Shown one piece after another: positions 27,513-36,696 of a stretch of DNA of 64,000 nucleotides (its first letter is position 1; the number at the start of each line of letters is the position of its first letter). The translations under genes and the position numbers were made by a program. The stretch comes from Janthinobacterium sp. 61. GTDB lineage: Bacteria; Pseudomonadota; Gammaproteobacteria; Burkholderiales; Burkholderiaceae_D. Under the pieces are notes generated by a model. The model ran no database searches and had not been told where the DNA came from. It worked only from the letters and a program-made list of their open reading frames with translations. The stretch is from contig NZ_PJMQ01000001.1 of NCBI RefSeq assembly GCF_002846335.1, forward strand, positions 4,774,001 through 4,838,000. Direction: 5' to 3'.

Positions 27513-28843
27513 CTAATTTCTGTCCTGCAATGGAAGAATCAAGGTTACCGCCAGTCCTCCGCCTTCGCGGTTGGCGAGGGTGATGCGTCCACCGTGCGCT
27601 TCGGCGATTTCGCGCGCCAGGGCCAGGCCGAGTCCCGTGCCGCTGCGCTTGGTGGAATAAAACGGCACCAGCGCGTTTTCCAGCACGGCACCGCTCATGC
27701 CCGGCCCGCGGTCGCGCACTTCGATGCGCAGCTGCCCTTGACCCTGGCTGACGTGCAGGCCGATATGCTGGGGCTTTGAACCGGATTCCAGCGCGTTCTT
27801 GAGCAGGTTGAGCAGCGCCTGCTGCATTTGCGCCGCATCGAACACGGCGGCCTGCGCGGGCGGCGTGCCGTCAAGCGTGAAGGCCGCTTGCGAGGTCAGG
27901 CTGTCGAGGAAGGGTTGCCACTCGCATGGCGCCAGGCGTGGTGCGGGCAGCTTGGCAAAGCGCGCATAGCCGAGGATAAAAGTTTCCAGGTGACGCGTGC
28001 GTTCCTCGATGGTGGCGAGGATTTGCGGCAGGCGCTCGGTCTGGCCGCGGCGCACCAGCTCGGCGCCGGAATGGGCCAGCGAGGCCAGTGGCGCCAGCGA
28101 GTTGTTGAGCTCATGGCTGATGACGCGGATGACTTTCTTCCAGGTTTGCACCTCCTGGCGCCGCAGTTCCAGGGTCAGTTGACGCAACAGCAGCAGTTCG
28201 TGCTTGCGCCCGTTCAGGCTGAAGCTGCGCCGTGCCAGGTGATACACCTCTTCCTGCTCCCCTTCGCCGCTGGTAAACAGGCCATCGTTGCGGCGCGCCA
28301 GCGCCTCGGCCAGGGCTGGCGCCGCCTCGCGCACGATGTCTGCCAGGTGGTGTCCTTCGAGCCGGCGGCCGTGGTGCAGCAACTGGCGCGCGGCCAGGTT
28401 GGCGTAGACGATGGCGCTGCCCTCGGCCACCAGCAGCATGGCCACCGGCGTGTTTTGCACCATGGTGTCGAGCAGCAGTTCGCGCTGCACCAGATCCAGG
28501 CGCTGCTTGCGCAGCACGTCGCCCAGCGCATTGTGGGCCGCCACCAGGTCGGCCAGTTCATCGTTCTGCGGCCAGCGCAAGCTGAAGCCGAAGTCGCCGT
28601 CCTGGTAACTGGCAACCGTGCCGCTCAAGGCGCGAAACAGCGACAGCATCGATTGCAGCTGCGCGCGGATGGTAATGACGGCCACCGGCAGCACGCACAG
28701 CAGGGTACCCGCCAGCACCAGCAGCGGCTGGCCCGGCAAAAAATGCGCCAGCAGCAAGGCGATGACTATGCCCAGCACCAGCAAGGTGACGATCAGCGCC
28801 GTCCAGCGCGTGAGCAGGGAGAGGCGCATGGGAGGGTATGCCA

Positions 28844-28844
<1 letters not shown>
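27513..28844 (-). CDS. NtrY-like sensor histidine kinase of the ABC export module
   Basis: A 443-residue membrane kinase: two N-terminal helices with almost no periplasmic loop (residues about 12-55), a HAMP-like linker, a PAS domain (TPVAMLLVAEGSAIVYANLAA), the phospho-acceptor H244 in VISHELNNSL, and a HATPase domain with NLLKNALE, DRGPGM and GTGLGLALAREI. The tiny periplasmic region suggests it senses the membrane itself or a cytosolic signal. Its ATG overlaps the TGA of the response regulator (TGATG), so the pair is translationally coupled. It is the last gene of a six-gene minus-strand cluster with the transporter. The signal is unknown. Confidence 0.9.
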
Positions 28845-30196
<1,352 letters not shown>

Positions 30197-30240
30197 GCGC
30201 GCAGCATAACATTGTCAGGCCAGCCATGGCGGGGGCAAAT

Positions 30241-31476
30241 TCATGCGCTGCGCGTCGCCGTGGCAGGCGAAATACTGGCCGCACGCCATGCCGGACCGTA
30301 CACTGCGCCCAGGCCCAGAAGCCAGAACACCAGCGCGCCTCCCACCAGATAGGGCAGGGGCAGGCGGGCCATTTCCAGCTGGCTCACCAGCAGCTGGTTC
30401 AGCGCGAGGGCCAGCATTACGCCGGCCGCCACGCCCACGCTGGTGATCATGAAGTTCTCCGTCAGGAAGTAGCGCAAGATGTCGATGCGGCGCGCACCGA
30501 GCGCGCGCCGTACGCCGATCTGCTTGCGCCGCTGCGTGACCCACAGGCTGGCAATGCCGACGATGCCGCTGGCCGTCACCAGCAGGAGCAGGGCCGAGAC
30601 GGTGATCAGCATCCACGACAGGGCGCGGTCGGCGCGGTAGCGCGTGTCGCGGTCTTCGTCGAAGCTGCGGATGCGCACGATCAGTTTGTCCGGCGTGGCT
30701 GCGCGGACGGCTTGTTCCACTTCTTTCATCACGCGGTCACGCTGACCCGGTTCGGCTCGGATGGTCAGCAATGCATCGCCGTCGCCCGTCAGGCGCACGG
30801 GAAACAGGATTGAATATTCGCCGCGCTCGCCCACTTCCGCCCCCTGGGTCTGCAACCGTTCGATGACGCCGACGACCTGCAATTTCTCTGCGTCCTCGCC
30901 GGTGCCCATGAACATGGGCATGTTCAAGGCGCTGCCGCCGCCAGGGTACATTTTTTTTGCCAGCGCCCGCGTGATGATGACTTGCGGTGGTGATTCTTTT
31001 GTCACATTCTGGTCAACTTCCGTAATTTCAGCGGGCGTAAAATCGCGCCCTTCCACCAGTTTCAAGCCCCATGTCTTGATCAGCGAGTCGGGGGTGAGAT
31101 ACACGGCGGCATTGGCGGAGGTGTTTTCCTGTGTGCGGTTGACAGCAAAGCCGCTGCTGCTGCCGTTGCGCGACAGCGGCACCTGGCTTACCTGCGCCAC
31201 TGAGACGACGCCCGGCACGGCACGCGCAGCGGCGGCCAGGCGCTTTTGCAGAGCCAGTTCTTCATTGTGGCCCTGCTGGCGCAAGTTGCGCGCCAGCAGA
31301 TGGAAGACGTCGCGCTCTGCCGCCACGCCGCTGGGGCGCGCCGCCACCTCCTGGCGTACGTTGACGATATGCAGGGCATTGGCCAGGATGGCCAGACTCA
31401 GGGCTACCTGCACGGCAACCAGGATGGCGCCGGTTTTGCTGCGCATCAGCGCAGACAGGATGGGTCGGATTTCCAT
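30241..31476 (-). CDS. MacB/FtsX-like ABC permease (second subunit)
   Basis: A 411-residue permease: one N-terminal helix (AILVAVQVALSLAILANALHIV), a large periplasmic MacB-like domain of about 230 residues, then three C-terminal helices with the FtsX-type cytoplasmic segment QRRKQIGVRRALGARRIDILRYFL. This is the type VII ABC layout used for mechanotransmission in efflux of peptides, lipopeptides or lipoproteins. Unlike MacB, the ATPase is a separate gene. It lies 29 bases after the first permease; the two probably form a heterodimer. Confidence 0.9.
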   Translation of the reverse strand: MEIRPILSALMRSKTGAILVAVQVALSLAILANALHIVNVRQEVAARPSGVAAERDVFHLLARNLRQQGHNEELALQKRLAAAARAVPGVVSVAQVSQVPLSRNGSSSGFAVNRTQENTSANAAVYLTPDSLIKTWGLKLVEGRDFTPAEITEVDQNVTKESPPQVIITRALAKKMYPGGGSALNMPMFMGTGEDAEKLQVVGVIERLQTQGAEVGERGEYSILFPVRLTGDGDALLTIRAEPGQRDRVMKEVEQAVRAATPDKLIVRIRSFDEDRDTRYRADRALSWMLITVSALLLLVTASGIVGIASLWVTQRRKQIGVRRALGARRIDILRYFLTENFMITSVGVAAGVMLALALNQLLVSQLEMARLPLPYLVGGALVFWLLGLGAVYGPAWRAASISPATATRSA

Positions 31477-31505
31477 AGTGTCCTATTCGTGTGCGGAGTG
31501 TGCGG

Positions 31506-32816
31506 TTATTGGGATTTGAGCTGGAGGGCCGGCGTCACCTGGCAGGCGCGCCAGGTTGGCAGCAGGCCGGCCAGGATCGCTGCGGCCACCGAGATGACGA
31601 AGGTCATGGCCAGCATCACCCAGTCCATGTGCGCGGCGACGGTCAGCTGCTTCGACTGCATGCCGATGAGTGCCAATGCGCCGAAGGACAGCAGCAGGCC
31701 AAGCACGCCGCCAGCCAGGCCGATGACGGTCGTCTCGATGAGGAACTGGCGGAAGATGTCGCTGCGCGAGGCGCCCAGTGCGCGGCGGATGCCGACTTCG
31801 GCGGCGCGCACGGAAAATTTGGCCAGCAGCAGGCCGATGGTGTTGACCAGGCACAGGGCCAGGAAGCCAAAGGCCAGCCAGGCCGACAGCTTGTTGTCGT
31901 TGCCGACCACGCGCAGGTGCGCCATCCATTCATCGATGGTAAACAGCTGGTTGGGGGCATTGCGCTTCAGGCGGCCCAGCTTGCGCTGTTCCTGCGCATA
32001 GCTGTCGAGGTAGTTCTGCAATTCGCTGCGCTGACCATCGCTGGCCATCTCGAACCAGAACTGCATCCACGTGCATTCCGAGTCGAGCGTGCCCTGGTAG
32101 CCAGGCTCGCGGTTGCCGCTGCAGCTCATGCTGCCGTTGTGGCTCATCTGATGGCGTATCGCGCTGGTGAACGGGATGAAGTAGCTGTCTTCGCTGCCGA
32201 AGGCGCCGCTGCCGATGATGCGGTGGATGCGCGGTACCGGGTCCCATTTATCGAGCACACCCGTGATCTGATACTGGAAACCCATGAGTGTCATGCGCTG
32301 GCCGACCGGATTGCTGTCGCCGTACAGCTTTTCCGCCAGCTTGCGCGACAGGACGACGACATCGGCACCGGCGGCATCGTCGGCAGCACTCCACGGCTGG
32401 CCGTATCGGAACGGCGTCTCGAACATGGGGAAGAAGTCGCGGTAGGCTGCCAGTCCCTGGGAACTGAAAGCGCCGATATCCTTGCGTGCTGGTTCGATGG
32501 CGCCGCTCACGCCATACATGACGCTACGCCGTTCGCCCAGTTTACTGTTCTGGAAATTGACGGCGTCGCGGTAGCTGAGCTGGTCGTCGCCCGACTTGTT
32601 ACCCGGCGTATAGCCGGCGAGGGGACCGTTGTCGAGCAACGGCACGAACATCCGGCCATTCTTGTGCGGCAGGGGATTGCCGGACATGACGTGCAGGATG
32701 GTGAGAGTGGAAATGCTGGCAGCCACGCCGATGGCCAGGGTCAGCACCATCAGTGCCGTCAGGGCCGGATTGCGGCGCAGGCTGCGCAGGCCGAGCAGGA
32801 AGTAATACTGGAACAT
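31506..32816 (-). CDS. MacB/FtsX-like ABC permease (first subunit)
   Basis: A 436-residue permease with the same type VII layout as its neighbour: N-terminal helix (ALMVLTLAIGVAASISTLTI), a periplasmic domain with several cysteines, and three C-terminal helices with AAEVGIRRALGASRSDIFRQFL. Sequence is clearly diverged from the second permease, pointing to a heterodimeric pore. It starts nine bases after the ATPase gene stop. Confidence 0.9.
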   Translation of the reverse strand: MFQYYFLLGLRSLRRNPALTALMVLTLAIGVAASISTLTILHVMSGNPLPHKNGRMFVPLLDNGPLAGYTPGNKSGDDQLSYRDAVNFQNSKLGERRSVMYGVSGAIEPARKDIGAFSSQGLAAYRDFFPMFETPFRYGQPWSAADDAAGADVVVLSRKLAEKLYGDSNPVGQRMTLMGFQYQITGVLDKWDPVPRIHRIIGSGAFGSEDSYFIPFTSAIRHQMSHNGSMSCSGNREPGYQGTLDSECTWMQFWFEMASDGQRSELQNYLDSYAQEQRKLGRLKRNAPNQLFTIDEWMAHLRVVGNDNKLSAWLAFGFLALCLVNTIGLLLAKFSVRAAEVGIRRALGASRSDIFRQFLIETTVIGLAGGVLGLLLSFGALALIGMQSKQLTVAAHMDWVMLAMTFVISVAAAILAGLLPTWRACQVTPALQLKSQ

Positions 32817-32825
32817 GAATACTCC

Positions 32826-33554
32826 TCAGGCGGTGGCGGCGTTGCTGCCGGCCTTTGCCTGGCTGCTTGCCAGCGATGGCCCCTTGTGCACCAGGTCCGA
32901 CACCTGGCCGTCGATGATGTGCACATTGCGCTGGCTGCGCAGCGCCAGTTCCGGATCGTGCGTGACCATCAGTATGGTGGTGCCTTGCGCATTGATGTCT
33001 TCGAGCAGCTCCATCACGCCGCGCGCCATCTGCGTGTCGAGGTTGCCTGTCGGTTCATCGGCCAGCAGCAGCTTGGGCGACCCGGCCAGCGCGCGCGCGA
33101 TCGCCACGCGCTGTTGCTGGCCGCCCGACAATTCGGCCGGATAGTGCTTCATGCGCGAGGCCAGTCCCACCTTTGCCAAGGCATCCTCGATGCGTTCGCG
33201 TCGTTCGGCGCTGTTATAGCCCCGGTAGCGCAGCGGCACGTCGACGTTGTCGAACAGCGACAGATCGGGGATCAGATTAAAACCCTGGAAGATGAAGCCC
33301 AGTTTTTCATTGCGCAGGCGCGAACGGGCATTGTCGTTCATGCCTTTCACGTTGACGCCGTCGAGTATGTATTCGCCATCCGTGAATTCCTCGAGCAGGC
33401 CGGCGATGTTCAGGAAGCTCGTCTTGCCGGAGCCGGACGGTCCCGTGACAGTGACGAATTCCCCCTGCTTGACGTGGATTTCAAAACCGCGCAACGCGTG
33501 CGTTTCGATCATGTGGGTGCGGTAGACTTTGTTCAGGTTTTGCATGCGCAGCAT
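32826..33554 (-). CDS. ABC transporter ATPase, MacB/LolD type
   Basis: A 242-residue nucleotide-binding protein with Walker A G38-P-S-G-S-G-K-T45, signature LSGGQQQRVAIARAL, Walker B LLLADEPTGNLD and an H-loop in VTHDPEL. The SGGQQQR and DEPTGNLD variants place it with the LolD/MacB/FtsE group that powers type VII exporters. It lies between the adaptor and the permeases with short gaps, as expected of a tripartite efflux operon. The outer-membrane partner is not encoded here. Confidence 0.95.
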   Translation of the reverse strand: MLRMQNLNKVYRTHMIETHALRGFEIHVKQGEFVTVTGPSGSGKTSFLNIAGLLEEFTDGEYILDGVNVKGMNDNARSRLRNEKLGFIFQGFNLIPDLSLFDNVDVPLRYRGYNSAERRERIEDALAKVGLASRMKHYPAELSGGQQQRVAIARALAGSPKLLLADEPTGNLDTQMARGVMELLEDINAQGTTILMVTHDPELALRSQRNVHIIDGQVSDLVHKGPSLASSQAKAGSNAATA

Positions 33555-33584
33555 GGCGTGCCTCTTTCTAGGATGGGATGCAGC

Positions 33585-34859
33585 TTATTGGTTGATGGAG
33601 ATGCGGGCAGCGTTTTCAAACGATTCCGTGCCGGCGACGACGACCTTGTCGCCCAGCTTCAGGCCATCGAGAATTTCCACGGATGAGACGCTGGTGGCGC
33701 CCATCTTGATGGGGGTGCGGATGGCCACGCCGTCGCGCACCACATAGGCGAAACGGCCGCCTTCTGCCTCGACGAAGGGGCCGCGCGCCAGCATCAGCAC
33801 ATTCGGCTTTTCGTCGATCAGCAGGCGCGCCGTGATGCGCTGGTTTTGCCGCAGCCCTGCCGGTTGTTCACCATTGAAGCGCACGCGTGCCAGCACCTGG
33901 TTTTTCACTACTTCCGGCGACAGCGCCGACAGTTTCCCTGTCGCCTTGATGGCACCCGTTTCGATTTCCGCGCTCATGCCCAGGCCGATATCGGCCACAT
34001 ACGTTTCCGGCACTTCCAACTCGACTTCCAGCTGCGACAGGTCGACCAGGGTCATCAGCGCCGTATTGGCTTGCACCACGCTGCGGTTGGCCACCGAGAG
34101 CGTGCCGATGAAGCCGTTGACGGGGGCGCGCACGGTCAGTTCATCGACGCGGCGCTGGGCGTTGTCGCGGCTCAGGCGCTGGCGTTCCAGTTCATTGACC
34201 TTGGTCTTCAGTGCCAGGGTCACGTCCTCGCTTTCCAGGCCTGCCGCCTGCGAAGCGTGCTTGCTGCGGATGTCGGCTGAATTGAGCGCGTCCTTGGCCT
34301 TCTGGTAATCGATTTTGGCGATGATGCCCACTTGCGCCACGCTTTCGTAGCGTTCCAGGGTGCGCTGCGCTGACAGGCGTTCGATTTCCGCCGTATCGGC
34401 TTCGCGCCGCGCCAGCAGCTTCTGTTTTTTTGCCAGGATCTGCTGGCGCGCCACTTCCGCTTCCAGTTGCTGCACGCTCGACTGCTCCCGTTTCAGGGCG
34501 TCGGAGAGGTCCGGCGATTCAAGCACGGCCAGGATGTCGCCTTTTTTTACCGTGTCACCCGCCTTGGCCTTCAGGGTCACTGTGGCCACCGTGGTCGAGT
34601 ACAGGGTGGGGCTGATGGCGGCCACCACGCGGCCATTCACGGCTGCGTCGCGGATCAGGGTGCCGCGCGTGACCTCGGCGATGCGCAGGCGGCTGGCATT
34701 GACGGAATGTTCGCTGTTGCGCCAGCCGGCAAATACGGCGACGGCGCCGCCGATGACGATGACGGCGCCGGCCAGCAGCAGGGCGCGTTTCTTGTGGCGC
34801 TGGCCCGGCGGGGCGGACAGTACGGCGTCTTGAGAGGAGGTATCGCGGATCATGGTCAT
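33585..34859 (-). CDS. Periplasmic adaptor (HlyD/MacA-like) of the ABC export module
   Basis: A 424-residue membrane-fusion protein: one N-terminal anchor helix (ALLLAGAVIVIGGAVAVFAG), a biotinyl-lipoyl-like half-motif (VKAGDTVKKGDIL region), an extended coiled coil rich in Gln/Glu/Arg (about residues 110-210), the second lipoyl half (VRAPVNGFIGTL) and beta-barrel domains. It links the inner-membrane pump to an outer-membrane channel. The start at 34859 is chosen because the longer frame from 34913 runs over the sigma-54 promoter. First gene of the six-gene cluster. Confidence 0.92.
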   Translation of the reverse strand: MTMIRDTSSQDAVLSAPPGQRHKKRALLLAGAVIVIGGAVAVFAGWRNSEHSVNASRLRIAEVTRGTLIRDAAVNGRVVAAISPTLYSTTVATVTLKAKAGDTVKKGDILAVLESPDLSDALKREQSSVQQLEAEVARQQILAKKQKLLARREADTAEIERLSAQRTLERYESVAQVGIIAKIDYQKAKDALNSADIRSKHASQAAGLESEDVTLALKTKVNELERQRLSRDNAQRRVDELTVRAPVNGFIGTLSVANRSVVQANTALMTLVDLSQLEVELEVPETYVADIGLGMSAEIETGAIKATGKLSALSPEVVKNQVLARVRFNGEQPAGLRQNQRITARLLIDEKPNVLMLARGPFVEAEGGRFAYVVRDGVAIRTPIKMGATSVSSVEILDGLKLGDKVVVAGTESFENAARISINQ

Positions 34860-34884
34860 GTCTCGTGGAGGATGACTTATCCAA

Positions 34885-34900
34885 TGCACGATCCGTGCCA
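34885..34900 (-). promoter_or_regulatory. Sigma-54 promoter of the ABC export module
   Basis: The minus strand reads TGGCACGGATCGTGCA, against the consensus TGGCACGNNNNTTGCW. The invariant GG (-24) and GC (-12) have the required ten-base gap, and only one consensus base differs. Transcription would begin near 34874, about 15 bases before the adaptor ATG. The same operon encodes an NtrC-family activator. Confidence 0.85.
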
Positions 34901-34932
34901 CTGCATAAGCCATTGATCTGCAAAGAGAAAAA

Positions 34933-34981
34933 CCGGAGTGTCCGGCTGTCCGCCGTGTCCGCGCCGTCCGCCAGGTGTCCG
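34933..34981. repeat. Array of five TGTCCG-like repeats, candidate enhancer
   Basis: TGTCCG occurs at 34939, 34947, 34956 and 34976, and CGTCCG at 34965, spaced 8, 9, 9 and 11 bases apart. The first copy is part of the dyad CCGGAGTGTCCGG (34933-34945). Relative to the sigma-54 start the array lies at roughly -60 to -107, a usual position for NtrC-type enhancer sites. Confidence 0.55.
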
Positions 34982-35009
34982 CGCGGCCTTACCGGCGCGG
35001 CATGGAGCG

Positions 35010-36680
35010 ATGGATCTTGATAATCTGGCAATCGGCCTGATCTGTGGCGTGGCAGTGATGGCGCGCGGCGCCATGCTGATCCCTGATTGGAGCCTGATGC
35101 CGTCCTCGCCCTCCCAGTTTTCTAGCCTGAACCGCTGGCTGCGCCAGTTTGCCAGCCTGCCTGAACCGGCGGAATTCGATTACCCCTTTGCCCGCAGCGA
35201 CATTGCCATGCTGCAGCAGGTCGAAGCTGGCCCGGTCCAGCTCGATGAACAGACCTGGGACGAAATGCTGCTCGATGACTACCATATGCAGCTCGCCGAT
35301 CAGACCAGCATTCTTGGCCAGCAGCGATTGCATCAGCGTCTGGCGAGCGGCATGGCAAGTGCCGCGTCGCGCGCGCGCATCACGGCCCTGCTGGCCGCGC
35401 CGGCACAGCAGGCAGCGCTCGAGCAAGCCATGCGGCCGCTGCGCACGGCAGACATGGAAGTGGCTGCGCTGCTGTGCGGCGCGCCCCCGTCAGCGCCGCC
35501 GTGGTGGAGCCGCTGGCTGCTGCTGCCGACCCTGGTGCTGCTGGTAGCGCTGCTGGCCGCGTGGCTGGTCGCGCCGTTGGCGTGGGCCGTCGTCGTTCCC
35601 GTCTGGCTCTTCCTGATGGCGTTGCAGATGCGTTTTTACGATCGCTGCAAACCGTGGGCGCGTAGCGTGTTTACCTTGCAGCAGATATTGCTGGTGCATG
35701 GCCGCCTGGGAGCGCTCGATTCGCCGTTCACGGCGCAGTTGCGCGAAGGCGTCCGGGCGGCAGGCGTGATCAATCGCCAGATCACGCCGCTGGGCTGGAT
35801 CAAGATGATTCCCCTGCTGAGCGAATATGACGACTGGCTCATGCTGGGCAATATCCGGCGCTATTTCCATAGCCTGCGCGTGGTGCGGCGCGAACGGGCC
35901 TTCTTGCGCCAGAGTTTCCGGTTGCTGGCCGACCTCGAGGCCGACGTGGCACTGGCGCGCCACGTGCGCGGCCGCCCGCAATTTTGCTGGGCGCAGGAAG
36001 CCGATGCGCGGCAGTTGTCGCTCGATGCCATGGTGCATCCGCTGCTGGGCGGTGCCAAGCCGCTGTCGCTGCGGCTCGATGGCCGGGGCGCCTTCATTTC
36101 GGGGCAGAATGCGATCGGAAAAAGTACCTTGCTGCGCGGCGTGGGACTCAATCTGATCAGCGCACGCGCCTTCGGCTTTTGCTATGCGCAGGCCGCCCAC
36201 GTGCCCATGCTGCCGCTGTATTCGAGCATGCAGAATGAAGATTCCCTCGATGGCGGCGAAAGTCTATATATTGCTGAACTGCGGCGCGCGCGCGAACTGC
36301 TGGCGCTGGCCGAGAGCGGGGAACCGGCGCTGTTCCTGATCGACGAGATTTTTCGCGGCACGAACCACCTTGAATCGGTGGCGGCGGCGGCCGCCGTGCT
36401 GCATTCCCTGGCCGCGCGCCACCTGGTGATCGTCTCGTCGCACAACCTGGTACTGGGGCCGCTGCTGGAAGACTGCCTGGCGCCCTGGTGCGTGCGCCGC
36501 GATGACGCTGGCGCGCTGCAGCTGGCGCCCGGCGTGCTGCAGGCCACGAACGGCATCGCCCTGCTGGCGCAGCGCGGTTTTGACGCCGGTATCGCGGACA
36601 AGGCCGGACGCGTCTTCGACTGGCTCAGCACGCACATGGCGCAGCCGGCCGATTGCGGCGGCGTGCTGGAGCGGGCCTGA
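35010..36680 (+). CDS. Membrane-anchored MutS-like ATPase
   Basis: A 556-residue protein whose C-terminal third is a MutS-type ABC ATPase: Walker A G365-Q-N-A-I-G-K-S-T373, the ordering segment SMQNEDSLDGGESLY, Walker B LFLIDEIFRGTN (D445, E446) and SSHN. The mismatch-recognition and connector domains of true MutS are missing. Instead there are hydrophobic segments near the N-terminus and a paired helix at about residues 170-210 (LLLPTLVLLVALLAAW). Such membrane MutS-like proteins are known in bacteria without an assigned role. ATG at 35010 is preferred because the longer frame from 34938 covers the repeat array. Divergent from the ABC module. Confidence 0.82.
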   Translation: MDLDNLAIGLICGVAVMARGAMLIPDWSLMPSSPSQFSSLNRWLRQFASLPEPAEFDYPFARSDIAMLQQVEAGPVQLDEQTWDEMLLDDYHMQLADQTSILGQQRLHQRLASGMASAASRARITALLAAPAQQAALEQAMRPLRTADMEVAALLCGAPPSAPPWWSRWLLLPTLVLLVALLAAWLVAPLAWAVVVPVWLFLMALQMRFYDRCKPWARSVFTLQQILLVHGRLGALDSPFTAQLREGVRAAGVINRQITPLGWIKMIPLLSEYDDWLMLGNIRRYFHSLRVVRRERAFLRQSFRLLADLEADVALARHVRGRPQFCWAQEADARQLSLDAMVHPLLGGAKPLSLRLDGRGAFISGQNAIGKSTLLRGVGLNLISARAFGFCYAQAAHVPMLPLYSSMQNEDSLDGGESLYIAELRRARELLALAESGEPALFLIDEIFRGTNHLESVAAAAAVLHSLAARHLVIVSSHNLVLGPLLEDCLAPWCVRRDDAGALQLAPGVLQATNGIALLAQRGFDAGIADKAGRVFDWLSTHMAQPADCGGVLERA

Positions 36681-36696
36681 CGGCCGCCCTTACCCT

